A stretch of DNA of 6,591 bases from assembly GCA_012727685.1 (NCBI GenBank), contig JAAYGO010000103.1, forward strand, positions 1 through 6,591, written 5' to 3'. Of the stretch, positions 1-5,532 are shown in pieces; position 1 is the first letter of the stretch; the number at the start of each line of letters is the position of its first letter. Under the pieces are notes generated by a model. That model searched no databases and was not told the DNA's origin. It saw nothing but the letters and a program-made list of their open reading frames with translations. The position numbers and the translations under genes are program-made. This stretch comes from Bacillota bacterium (lineage in GTDB: Bacteria > Bacillota > Dethiobacteria > DTU022).

Positions 1-161
1 ACTACGGGTGGGGCAAAAGTACAAGTAAATATATGGAAATATGCGCTTTTTATGTGATTATTTTTCTGATTTGTTAACTTGTTGCATAATTAGGCGATAT
101 GGAAAATATTTGGGTGTTGAATGCAGGATAAATAGCCTCTCTGGAAATATAAAAGTGGAAG
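1..161. other. AT-rich non-coding flank downstream of the DNA methyltransferase gene
   Basis: No ORF with a plausible start and ribosome binding site is visible on either strand. The minus-strand methyltransferase gene ends at 162, so this is its 3' flank. I see no clear GC-rich hairpin followed by a T run, so no terminator is called. The sequence is strongly AT-rich. Confidence 0.6.
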
Positions 162-1442
162 TTAGCTTTCCCCTGATTTGCGAAGTAAAATAATTCTATT
201 TGTATTGGTACCTTTTTTCAGATTTTCCACTCCCCAACAATTCGACGTCTTCGTAAAGATTTGGCTATTCACTATAATCATTTCGGGTATCAAACCAGCA
301 TTTACCGCTGCAGGAACTACCAATGTTTCGAGAAAAATTTTGCCGCTTCGAACTTCACCAACTTCAAAAGCGACATAACCCCCAGGCACAAGAATTCTCT
401 TTAACTCTTTAAACACATCTGTCATTTTTTCTTGCCAATCGTCCGGTTTACTAAAATACCAGATATTTACGCTATTAACGTCGATTCCGTTAAACCAGCA
501 ACGCAACCAATTGTCTTGATGATAAGCAACATTATCCAAAAATGGCGGTGATGTAACAACAAGATTGACAGTGTTTTTTTGAATTTCAGGTGTATGATCC
601 GAAGATGCTGTAATAAACATAGCTTTGGAAGCCATACGACGTAGTAAAACTACCTCGTTTATTTCCAATTTTCTTAACAAAGAACGGCTCTTCCGTAATA
701 TAATCTCCTTAACATCTCTTAATGGAGGGGTTTGAGATCTTTTTTCATTAATTTTTCGCTGCGAATCTATTGACACGGCCTGATTGGGCGGTAGGGTGTA
801 TACTGAAAAAAAACCTCTCGAATGGCCAGTAAGCCGGTTTGTTGCTACCATTCGTATCCAGGCATCAACGCGATCTATCCTTCCAGCTTCTTCTTTTTCC
901 AATAGATACTCTCTCAGATTGGTAATGGAACGTAATGTTTCTGGATGATAGAATACTAATAAATCTTCCCAAATCTCTCGTGGTTTCTCTAAATCAATAG
1001 CCTTAAGACGCTCCTGAATTTCAACAATTTCAGGCGGGTCTAGCCTGGGACGGGTTAATATCTGGCTAAGTGGATTAATATCACAGCCTACAGGTACACG
1101 ATTCAGCAAAGCAGCTTCAATGACTGTTGTGCCCCGCCCCATAAATGGGTCGTAAACAACATCGTTTTCTTTGGTTAATCTATTTATAAAAAAACGAGGC
1201 AACTGAGGCTTAAAGCAAGCCCGGTACGATATTTCATGCAAAGAATGTGCTGCCCTCTGTTTTGATGTCCAGAACTCATTCAAGTAGACAGGTATATTAA
1301 CGCGTGGATCAGGAAATTCAAGTATACTGGTATTTTTTCCAAATTCATTAAAGTATTTAACCTCAGAGTGGAACTGTTCAGATGTCAAGGCTTTTGTATT
1401 GTTTGCTTGATTGGGAAATAATACTAACTGTTGGTGTCGCAT
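162..1442 (-). CDS. DNA methyltransferase (N4-cytosine/N6-adenine type), probable orphan or R-M remnant
   Basis: A 426-residue SAM-dependent DNA methylase expected to modify an exocyclic amino group of C or A in duplex DNA. Counting from the chosen start, FWTSKQR lies at about 57-63, the SAM-binding motif DPFMGRGTT at 98-106, an acidic motif CDINP at 120-124, HSRG at 207-210, the catalytic motif TSPPF at 297-301 and LVPGG at 351-355. Motif I precedes the catalytic motif by about 190 residues. That matches the alpha-type order, with the target-recognition region presumably between them, although TSPP is more usual in N4-cytosine or beta-type enzymes. The start at 1442 is preferred because GGGGGGAG ends four bases upstream. 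An in-frame start at 1502 would add 20 residues that simply overlap the upstream ORF. That ORF stops one base before this ATG, suggesting translational coupling. No endonuclease is recognisable alongside. Family is confident; target sequence and modified base are unknown. Confidence 0.88.
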   Translation of the reverse strand: MRHQQLVLFPNQANNTKALTSEQFHSEVKYFNEFGKNTSILEFPDPRVNIPVYLNEFWTSKQRAAHSLHEISYRACFKPQLPRFFINRLTKENDVVYDPFMGRGTTVIEAALLNRVPVGCDINPLSQILTRPRLDPPEIVEIQERLKAIDLEKPREIWEDLLVFYHPETLRSITNLREYLLEKEEAGRIDRVDAWIRMVATNRLTGHSRGFFSVYTLPPNQAVSIDSQRKINEKRSQTPPLRDVKEIILRKSRSLLRKLEINEVVLLRRMASKAMFITASSDHTPEIQKNTVNLVVTSPPFLDNVAYHQDNWLRCWFNGIDVNSVNIWYFSKPDDWQEKMTDVFKELKRILVPGGYVAFEVGEVRSGKIFLETLVVPAAVNAGLIPEMIIVNSQIFTKTSNCWGVENLKKGTNTNRIILLRKSGES

Positions 1443-1443
1443 T

Positions 1444-1716
1444 TCACTCCCCCCTAAGTAGTTTGAGCGCCCTGTTTCTACTAATTTTTGTAGTCGTGCC
1501 AAGAAAACCTTGTTCCCACCATTTACTTACAATAGATACTGGAATAATCCAATAGGGGATTGATGGAAAAGGGCTGCCGAAATCTCTTATGAAAAGCATA
1601 CCACCAATTGAGCGTATTTGTGAAGCGATTAATGAATTTCTAACAATAAGTGTTTCAGATGGAGCGAAGGTTACAAACATCCTCTTTTCAAGTCCCGATC
1701 CGTTCAACTTTTCCAT
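1444..1716 (-). CDS. Unrecognised 90-residue ORF coupled to the DNA methyltransferase
   Basis: I do not recognise this protein. It reads from ATG at 1716 (a TTG lies two codons upstream at 1722) and stops with TGA one base before the methyltransferase ATG. The methyltransferase ribosome binding site therefore lies inside its last codons, an arrangement typical of coupled genes. The product is mixed, with a hydrophobic aromatic stretch around residues 50-65 (FPSIPYWIIPVSIV) and a basic C-terminus. It has no clear transmembrane helix or known catalytic motif. No good Shine-Dalgarno sequence precedes either start, and an in-frame TAA at 1734-1732 closes the frame upstream. It may be the 3' remnant of a truncated gene, for example a restriction-system partner, or a leaderless small gene. 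The first option is inference from position only. Confidence 0.42.
   Translation of the reverse strand: MEKLNGSGLEKRMFVTFAPSETLIVRNSLIASQIRSIGGMLFIRDFGSPFPSIPYWIIPVSIVSKWWEQGFLGTTTKISRNRALKLLRGE
1447..1454 (-). promoter_or_regulatory. Ribosome binding site deciding the methyltransferase start
   Basis: GGGGGGAG on the minus strand lies four bases before the ATG at 1442-1440 and overlaps the end of the upstream ORF. It favours the 426-residue start over the in-frame start 20 codons upstream. Confidence 0.65.
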
Positions 1717-1773
1717 TACCAAAAATAGTTGTTAGAAAGGGATCTCGTAAGAATTTTTGTTTTATGTGCGCAG

Positions 1774-1802
1774 ATGACAACTTTTTGTTGTATTATTAAA
1801 CT
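1774..1802 (+). promoter_or_regulatory. Possible sigma-A promoter for the coiled-coil gene
   Basis: ATGACA (1774-1779) and TAAACT (1797-1802) are separated by 17 bases, giving 5/6 and 4/6 matches to the -35 and -10 consensus. A start near 1809 would leave a leader of about 37 bases before the ATG at 1846. The short palindrome ACAAC-TTTTT-GTTGT (1777-1791) lies between the two boxes and could be a small operator, but it could also be chance in AT-rich DNA. Confidence 0.35.
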
Positions 1803-1830
1803 TAAGATAGCGATCTCTTTTTTTGGGGAA

Positions 1831-1836
1831 AAGGAG
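1831..1836 (+). promoter_or_regulatory. Ribosome binding site of the coiled-coil gene
   Basis: AAGGAG sits nine bases before the ATG at 1846 and gives strong support that the short ORF is translated. Confidence 0.75.
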
Positions 1837-1845
1837 TGATCCCTC

Positions 1846-2082
1846 ATGACCGACCGCGACTTGCTTGAACTTATCGCCGCCCAGGTGGGCAAGCTGACAA
1901 CCCAGGTGGATGGTCTGACAACCCAGGTGGGCAAGCTGACTGTTGATGTAGAAGAGATAAAAAAAATCGTTGTCAGAATCGAAAACGACCACGGCCAAAA
2001 ACTTGGCGCCCTGCTGGACGGCTACAGACTTCTTTCCGAACGAATGGACAGGCACGAAGAAATAATTACTAGAAAATATTAA
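1846..2082 (+). CDS. Small heptad-repeat coiled-coil protein, function unknown
   Basis: A 78-residue soluble acidic protein. Residues from about 14 to 48 form five consecutive heptads, VGKLTTQ, VDGLTTQ, VGKLTVD, VEEIKKI and VVRIEND, with V at one hydrophobic position and L or I three residues later. This is the a/d pattern of a parallel coiled coil. A second helical stretch ends in RMDRHEEIITRKY. A strong AAGGAG precedes the ATG at good spacing, so expression is likely. There is no signal peptide, membrane segment or catalytic motif. From memory, similar short proteins with a variable number of heptads and a C-terminal HEEII-like end are common hypothetical proteins in Clostridia. I cannot verify this or assign a role. 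It faces away from the methyltransferase pair and shares the 1723-1845 intergenic region with it. Confidence 0.8.
   Translation: MTDRDLLELIAAQVGKLTTQVDGLTTQVGKLTVDVEEIKKIVVRIENDHGQKLGALLDGYRLLSERMDRHEEIITRKY
1882..1944 (+). repeat. Three tandem 21-base repeats encoding coiled-coil heptads
   Basis: Three consecutive 21-base units begin at 1882, 1903 and 1924, each starting CAGGTGG and carrying CTGAC at the same offset. The first and third units share CAGGTGGGCAAGCTGAC exactly. Each unit encodes one heptad (frame-shifted by one residue), so unit gain or loss would change coiled-coil length without a frameshift. Confidence 0.8.
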
Positions 2083-2329
2083 TTATACAGCGAAATCCTT
2101 TCTGTTTTAATGAAATATAACTAACAAAAACCTAGGACTGCTCAGTCAACCAATTCCACAGATGTGCTACAGCAACGAACTAGAACATCATTTCCTCCCA
2201 TCACGATCCAGCAACTCAGGCATAAGATCTCTCCAAAGTCCTCTCCAAATTAAAACAAAGAGAGAACAACAGGTCACTTTTGGGGTTTGTAAGAATAGAA
2301 AAAGCTCGCCTTTGTGGATTATATATTAG
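2083..2329. other. AT-rich intergenic stretch, no supported gene
   Basis: No convincing gene is visible. On the minus strand a GGAG-preceded ATG at 2223 opens an 11-codon frame (MPELLDRDGRK) that stops at 2188. It could be a gene remnant but is too short to call. A small palindrome GACTG-CT-CAGTC lies near 2135-2150. No terminator with a T run is evident after the coiled-coil gene. Confidence 0.5.
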
Positions 2330-2397
2330 CGGGCTATCCAGGATTCGAACCTGGGACACCCTGATTAAAAGTCAGGGCTTCCACCAACTGAGCTCCC
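2330..2397 (-). pseudogene. Decayed tRNA-Lys (anticodon TTT)
   Basis: On the minus strand the T arm is perfect (CCAGG, loop TTCGAAT, CCTGG; 2354-2338). The anticodon arm is also perfect (CCTGA, loop CTTTTAA, TCAGG; 2376-2360), with anticodon TTT at 2369-2367 and a five-base variable loop. The 3' acceptor strand ATAGCCC (2337-2331) is followed by G and then CTA instead of CCA. The 5' side cannot pair with it. Only GGG remains before AGCTCAGTTGG, as if five bases had been lost from an ancestral GGGCTATTAGCTC. The D arm is also altered (GGTGGAAGC where GGTAGAGCA would be usual), so the D stem pairs poorly. The whole is about 68 bases, against about 73 for an intact tRNA without CCA. It is unlikely to be a working tRNA. 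It may be a recombination scar or a degenerate duplicate. Confidence 0.75.
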
Positions 2398-2517
2398 AAA
2401 ATATAGTGGAGAAGACTGAATTCAAACCAGTGAAAGCAATGCCAAATTTACCAGCGTATACCGATTTTTTTGCGGGGGGGGTTGCTCGGGGGCTGGTCTG
2501 GTTAATTCTAGATAAAT
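2398..2517. other. Intergenic stretch between tRNA remnant and SAM methyltransferase
   Basis: No gene is supported. It contains a run of eight G residues (about 2474-2481) after a T run, and the 3' flank of the minus-strand operon. No convincing rho-independent terminator for the operon is visible. TATATT on the minus strand (about 2405-2400) could be the relic of a tRNA -10 box, but no good -35 is spaced from it. Confidence 0.45.
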
Positions 2518-3105
2518 TTATTGTCTAACACCGGAAACAACATAGATCTCTTCATTGGCGAAAGCCGTATCGACGGTAAAAAAGGGCGCGAGCAGCGCTG
2601 CCAGCTCTTCCGGCGGCACGAGGGGGACGGAGACCGCAGCGGCATGTTCGCGGTGGCGGCCATTAATCGCTTCCCTAGATTCGCTATGCGCCACGGTTAG
2701 TCTGCCTCCGGGGCGCAGGCTTTTCGCCAACCCGGCGATCACGGATTCCGGGCGGCCAAAATGGGGCCAGGCGCTGTAGATCACGCAACAATCGAATAAT
2801 TCATCCCAGGCCATGGTCTCGATGTCGGCGCAGAGCAGCCTGATGCGCGGATCCGCGTATTTGGCGGCGGCCTGTTCGATCATCTTAGGAGAGATATCCA
2901 CTCCGGTAATTTGCTTGACATCACGCGCGAGATAATAGGGAAAAAGGACCCCGGTGCCGCAGGCAATATCTAAAACAGAGAGCCCCGCTTCGATTCCCGC
3001 ATAATCGAGGATAATAGAAATTTTTTTAGGGTCGTGGGTGCAGATTTCATCCCAGGAGGGAGCCAACCGGTCAAAAAAGGCCGCCACTTCACGCTTGTCC
3101 AGCAT
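2518..3105 (-). CDS. Class I SAM-dependent methyltransferase, last gene of the ECF operon
   Basis: A 195-residue cytoplasmic methyltransferase with a Rossmann fold. Motif I VLDIACGTG is at about 44-52, the ribose-binding acidic motif VDIS at 69-72, the adenine-side motif CADIE at 92-96, and LRPGG at 120-124 followed by a beta strand and HSESREAINGRH. The REAINxxH element recalls small-molecule methyltransferases annotated only to family level. No DNA- or RNA-specific motif is seen. The start at 3105 is chosen because AAAGGGGG lies just upstream. An in-frame ATG at 3201 would put 32 residues across an inverted repeat and lacks such a site. The gene follows the ECF S component in the same direction after a 121-base gap. 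Co-occurrence suggests it acts on the imported compound or its derivative, but the substrate is unknown. A menaquinone or ubiquinone methylase-like label would be unsupported. Confidence 0.85.
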   Translation of the reverse strand: MLDKREVAAFFDRLAPSWDEICTHDPKKISIILDYAGIEAGLSVLDIACGTGVLFPYYLARDVKQITGVDISPKMIEQAAAKYADPRIRLLCADIETMAWDELFDCCVIYSAWPHFGRPESVIAGLAKSLRPGGRLTVAHSESREAINGRHREHAAAVSVPLVPPEELAALLAPFFTVDTAFANEEIYVVSGVRQ

Positions 3106-3138
3106 CGTAGCCCCCTTTTGCAATGAAATTGTGGAGCA

Positions 3139-3216
3139 AAACGAACGGCCGGCTGGCAGATGCACCTGACTAATGCGAAGCAGCCTTGCCGGAGACAGCA
3201 TGCCGGCCGTTCGTTT
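3139..3216. repeat. Perfect 15-bp inverted repeat with 48-base loop
   Basis: The arms at 3139-3153 (AAACGAACGGCCGGC) and 3202-3216 (GCCGGCCGTTCGTTT) are exact reverse complements. The loop can form smaller pairings such as GGCA/TGCC and TGC-GAA-GCA. On the minus strand the structure starts ten bases after the S-component stop, and its right arm runs into TTTT. It could act as a terminator, an RNA-processing or stability element, or a regulated leader for the methyltransferase. The T run is short and the loop long for an ordinary rho-independent terminator. Confidence 0.85.
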
Positions 3217-3226
3217 ACGTAATCAC

Positions 3227-3802
3227 TTATTCCGAGCTGTCCAAGCCCGGAGAGCCATCGAGAACTATTTCTTTCGGATAGCGTGCCGGAATCAGCCTGG
3301 CCCTCTCCAGGGCAAAGACAATGCTGGGGAGCAGCACGATCTGGATGGCGATGCCCGGCAATGAAGTAACAAAATAACTGGTTGTCCAGGCAGCCATCGA
3401 ATAGCTGCCGGCGGCGAAGATCAGGGCCCTGGCCATACCGGCCACGATGCGCCCTGCCAGCATCGCCACCAGTAAACTGAAATAGAGATCCGCATATACT
3501 TTTCTGGTTCGCACGCACGACATCAAGAGACCGGCCATCAAGCCGTACACCGCCAGCTCGACGAGCATGGCCGGCAGGGCTGCCATGGGGGGCATTCCGG
3601 TAAAAAGGTTGGAAAGTAGAGGACCGATCAGGCCGCAAGCCAGGCCAAAAGGCCAGCCGCAGATCAAGCCGCATAGCAGGACCGGAATGTGCATCGGCAG
3701 AATGACAGAGCCGGCATTGGGCACGGCGTGGAAGGCCATGGGCAATACCACGGTCAGAGCGACACAAACAGCGGTGATCATCGATCTTTTAACAATCGTC
3801 AT
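3227..3802 (-). CDS. ECF transporter S component (substrate-specific), substrate unassigned
   Basis: A 191-residue integral membrane protein with about six hydrophobic segments and a short polar C-terminal tail, the size and shape of ECF S components. TM1 contains AVCVA (residues 11-15), an AxxxA motif of the type that packs S components against EcfT. The loop and TM2 region contains AFHAVPNAG and LPMHIPVLLCG, followed by a Gly-rich helix, SNLFTGMPP at 64-72 and a VELAVYGL helix. His25 and His38 are candidates for substrate contact, by inference. It resembles the broad ECF_trnsprt/DUF3816-type family that includes pantothenate, folate and corrinoid-related members, but I cannot pick one. The ATG at 3802 is preferred: AGGAGG (3817-3812) lies nine bases upstream, whereas an in-frame TTG at 3808 would be only three bases from it. 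It follows ecfT by about 80 bases and presumably docks on the A1-A2-T module encoded upstream. Confidence 0.85.
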   Translation of the reverse strand: MTIVKRSMITAVCVALTVVLPMAFHAVPNAGSVILPMHIPVLLCGLICGWPFGLACGLIGPLLSNLFTGMPPMAALPAMLVELAVYGLMAGLLMSCVRTRKVYADLYFSLLVAMLAGRIVAGMARALIFAAGSYSMAAWTTSYFVTSLPGIAIQIVLLPSIVFALERARLIPARYPKEIVLDGSPGLDSSE

Positions 3803-3828
3803 TCTCAACGACCTCCTGTTTTCTAGTC

Positions 3829-3874
3829 AGGCAACCCCCGGCGGTCTGCTCCGTTTACTGCGACCCGGTTGCCT
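3829..3874 (-). promoter_or_regulatory. Nested hairpin in the ecfT to S-gene intergenic leader
   Basis: On the minus strand AGGCAACC (3874-3867) and GGTTGCCT (3836-3829) form a perfect 8-bp outer stem. GGTC/GACC (3865-3862 with 3846-3843) can form an inner stem. The last bases of the outer stem also belong to CCTG (3831-3828), which can instead pair with CAGG (3818-3815) at the start of the S-gene ribosome binding site. Two mutually exclusive foldings are therefore possible, one leaving AGGAGG free and one partly covering it. I match it to no known riboswitch consensus, and there is no terminator T run. Confidence 0.5.
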
Positions 3875-3881
3875 CCTCCCC

Positions 3882-4673
3882 TTACAACACTAGAATTTGA
3901 ACGGCACAGATGGCCGCCATGATTAACACTGCCCCGAAATCCCGCGCCTGGAATGCGATCTCTGGTCCGCTCACCCGCCTCCCCTCGCCCCGGTAACCCC
4001 TCGCTTCCATGGCCAAAGCCAGTTCATCCGCCCGCTTAAAGGCGTTCACAAAGACGGGAATGACCAATGGAAGCAAACTGGCGGCCCGATCACGCAAACG
4101 GGTGCTGTCAAACCTGGCTCCCCGCACCGTCTGCGCTTTACGAATCATTTCAACTTCCTCCGCCAAAACCGGAATAAAATGAATGGCCACGCTGACAATC
4201 AAGGCGACAATATCGACGGGTATGTTAATGTATTGCAGGGGCTTTAACAAGCGCCTAAAGGCTGCGGTTATCTCCATGGGCGAGGTGGTGGAGATCAGGA
4301 TATGGCCGGCCACGATGATGATTGCCAGTCGCAGCACTACATTGGCACCTTGAATCAGACCGGTGCGGGAAAGGGAAAAGATCCACCATGTCCAAAGGGG
4401 GTCAACATCGGCAAAAAACAAGGCGTTCATGAGAAAAATAACGGCAAAGAACAGGTAGGTGCGCCGGAGCGGAGCAATGGCCAGCTTGAAGGGGAGGCCT
4501 GAGAGGGCTAACAGCACGCCGATGAACAGGATGAGCAGCAGGTAACCGCCTGGCGAAGAGGCTGCGATCACGGCGGCTAGTAAAATGATTAAGCCGATTA
4601 GTTTGGCCAGCGGATCTAAGCGATGGAGAAAGGATTTACCTGGAATATACATGCCTGCCGGTATCCGGCTCAT
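3882..4673 (-). CDS. ecfT: ECF transporter transmembrane coupling protein EcfT
   Basis: A 263-residue membrane protein that links the two ATPases to the S component and transmits ATP-driven movement. Hydrophobic segments cover about residues 24-60, 73-88, 110-128 and 152-170, with a last helix near 246-263. The two cytoplasmic coupling-helix motifs are present: KAQTVRGARF at about 179-188 and AMEARGYRG at 221-229. These normally read Ala-Arg-Gly and insert into grooves of the ATPases. The first is Val-Arg-Gly here, a mild variant. The start at 4673 has AAGGAGGG seven bases upstream. The gene overlaps the 3' end of ecfA2 by 38 bases in another frame, so translation is probably coupled. Just after the stop, GGGGAGGAGG looks like a ribosome binding site but no start codon follows at usable distance. 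That purine-rich run overlaps the intergenic hairpin. Confidence 0.95.
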   Translation of the reverse strand: MSRIPAGMYIPGKSFLHRLDPLAKLIGLIILLAAVIAASSPGGYLLLILFIGVLLALSGLPFKLAIAPLRRTYLFFAVIFLMNALFFADVDPLWTWWIFSLSRTGLIQGANVVLRLAIIIVAGHILISTTSPMEITAAFRRLLKPLQYINIPVDIVALIVSVAIHFIPVLAEEVEMIRKAQTVRGARFDSTRLRDRAASLLPLVIPVFVNAFKRADELALAMEARGYRGEGRRVSGPEIAFQARDFGAVLIMAAICAVQILVL

Positions 4674-5532
4674 GGCTCATCCCTCCTTTTTTACTAACCT
4701 CGACCACAGCGGCGATAAATTCATCATATCCGGCAATATCCTGGGGAAAGGGGATTCCACACTCCTTTAGACGGCGGGCAAGTTTCCGCGGCCGGCAAAC
4801 CCCCAGTTTTAAAGCTTCCAGCTTTTCAATGTCTGTGAAAACACGCTTCGCCGGTCCATCCAAAAGCAATTTCCCCTGATTCAGCACCAGGATTCTCTGC
4901 GCGTAATTGCCCAATACATCTGCATCATGGGATACCATGATGATGGTCGTTCCCGCTTTATTCCGCCTGGTGATAATTTCTAAAAATTCCTTGCGGCCCC
5001 GGGGGTCTAGCCCGGCCACCGGCTCATCCAGCAGCAATATCTTCGGCTCCGTCACCAGGGCGCAGGCGATGGCCACTTTTCTCTTTTCTCCGCCGGAGAG
5101 ACCCAGGGGTGAAAGGGAGCGCACCCGGGTGTAAGAAAAACCCACTGCTTCCAGAGCCCTGCGCACCCGCTCTTTAACCTCTTTGCCGGGCAGGCCGCTA
5201 TGTTTAAGGCTAAAAGCCAGCTCTTTTTCCACCGTGGTCTCAAAAAGCTGGTACTCGGGGTATTGGAAGATCATGCTCAGCTTTTTCCGCAGAACGTCCC
5301 GGTTGTAGTTCCGGGCATTTATATCGCAACCGTCGATCATTACCTTCCCCCGGCTGGGAGTGATCAGACCGGCGATTAGCTGGAGCAAAGTGGATTTACC
5401 GCTCCCGGTGTGCCCCATGATGCCGATGAATTCGCCGTCTGCGATTTGGAGATCAATATCACACAAGGCAGCGGCCTCATAAGGAGTGCCCGGTGCATAA
5501 GTATATGAAGCTTTCTCTAAAACAATCGGCAT
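4636..5532 (-). CDS. ecfA2: ECF transporter ATPase EcfA2
   Basis: A 298-residue ABC-type ATPase of the energising module, located at the cytoplasmic face. Motifs appear in the standard order: Walker A GHTGSGKST at 40-48, Q-loop FQYPEYQLFE from Q90, signature LSGGEKRKVAIA from 145, Walker B ILLLDEP at 165-171 with the D-loop GLDP, and the switch histidine in VSHDAD at 202. QYPEYQLFE is the hallmark that separates EcfA2 from EcfA1 in Firmicutes. The C-terminal 60-70 residues form the extension usual in EcfA dimers. The start at 5532 has GGTGGAGG four bases upstream and overlaps the end of ecfA1 by 16 bases. All catalytic residues are present, so the protein should be active with EcfA1 as a heterodimer. 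Confidence 0.96.
   Translation of the reverse strand: MPIVLEKASYTYAPGTPYEAAALCDIDLQIADGEFIGIMGHTGSGKSTLLQLIAGLITPSRGKVMIDGCDINARNYNRDVLRKKLSMIFQYPEYQLFETTVEKELAFSLKHSGLPGKEVKERVRRALEAVGFSYTRVRSLSPLGLSGGEKRKVAIACALVTEPKILLLDEPVAGLDPRGRKEFLEIITRRNKAGTTIIMVSHDADVLGNYAQRILVLNQGKLLLDGPAKRVFTDIEKLEALKLGVCRPRKLARRLKECGIPFPQDIAGYDEFIAAVVEVSKKGGMSHEPDTGRHVYSR

Noticed and set aside
1443..1502. An N-terminal extension of the DNA methyltransferase to an ATG at 1502
   Set aside because: The extra 20 codons overlap the upstream ORF, and a good ribosome binding site exists for the internal ATG at 1442.
2188..2223. A minus-strand 11-codon peptide MPELLDRDGRK preceded by GGAG
   Set aside because: It looks like the start of a real protein, but it stops at once and no continuing frame with matching character is visible. 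Too short to call as a gene remnant.
2280..2528. An 82-codon plus-strand open frame crossing the tRNA remnant
   Set aside because: It translates the antisense of a tRNA sequence and a poly-G run, and has no ribosome binding site.
3106..3201. An N-terminal extension of the SAM methyltransferase to an ATG at 3201
   Set aside because: The extension would be coded by the inverted-repeat loop and right arm, has no ribosome binding site, and lies outside the methyltransferase fold. AAAGGGGG supports 3105.
2970..3767. A 265-codon minus-strand open frame overlapping the S component and methyltransferase
   Set aside because: It runs in another frame across two real genes and the inverted repeat. Its product is rich in Arg, Cys, His and Pro with no domain, the usual look of a shadow frame in GC-rich DNA.
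3828..3882. A rho-independent terminator after ecfT
   Set aside because: The hairpin lacks a following T run and is followed by the ribosome binding site of the next co-directional gene, so an operon-internal structure is more likely.
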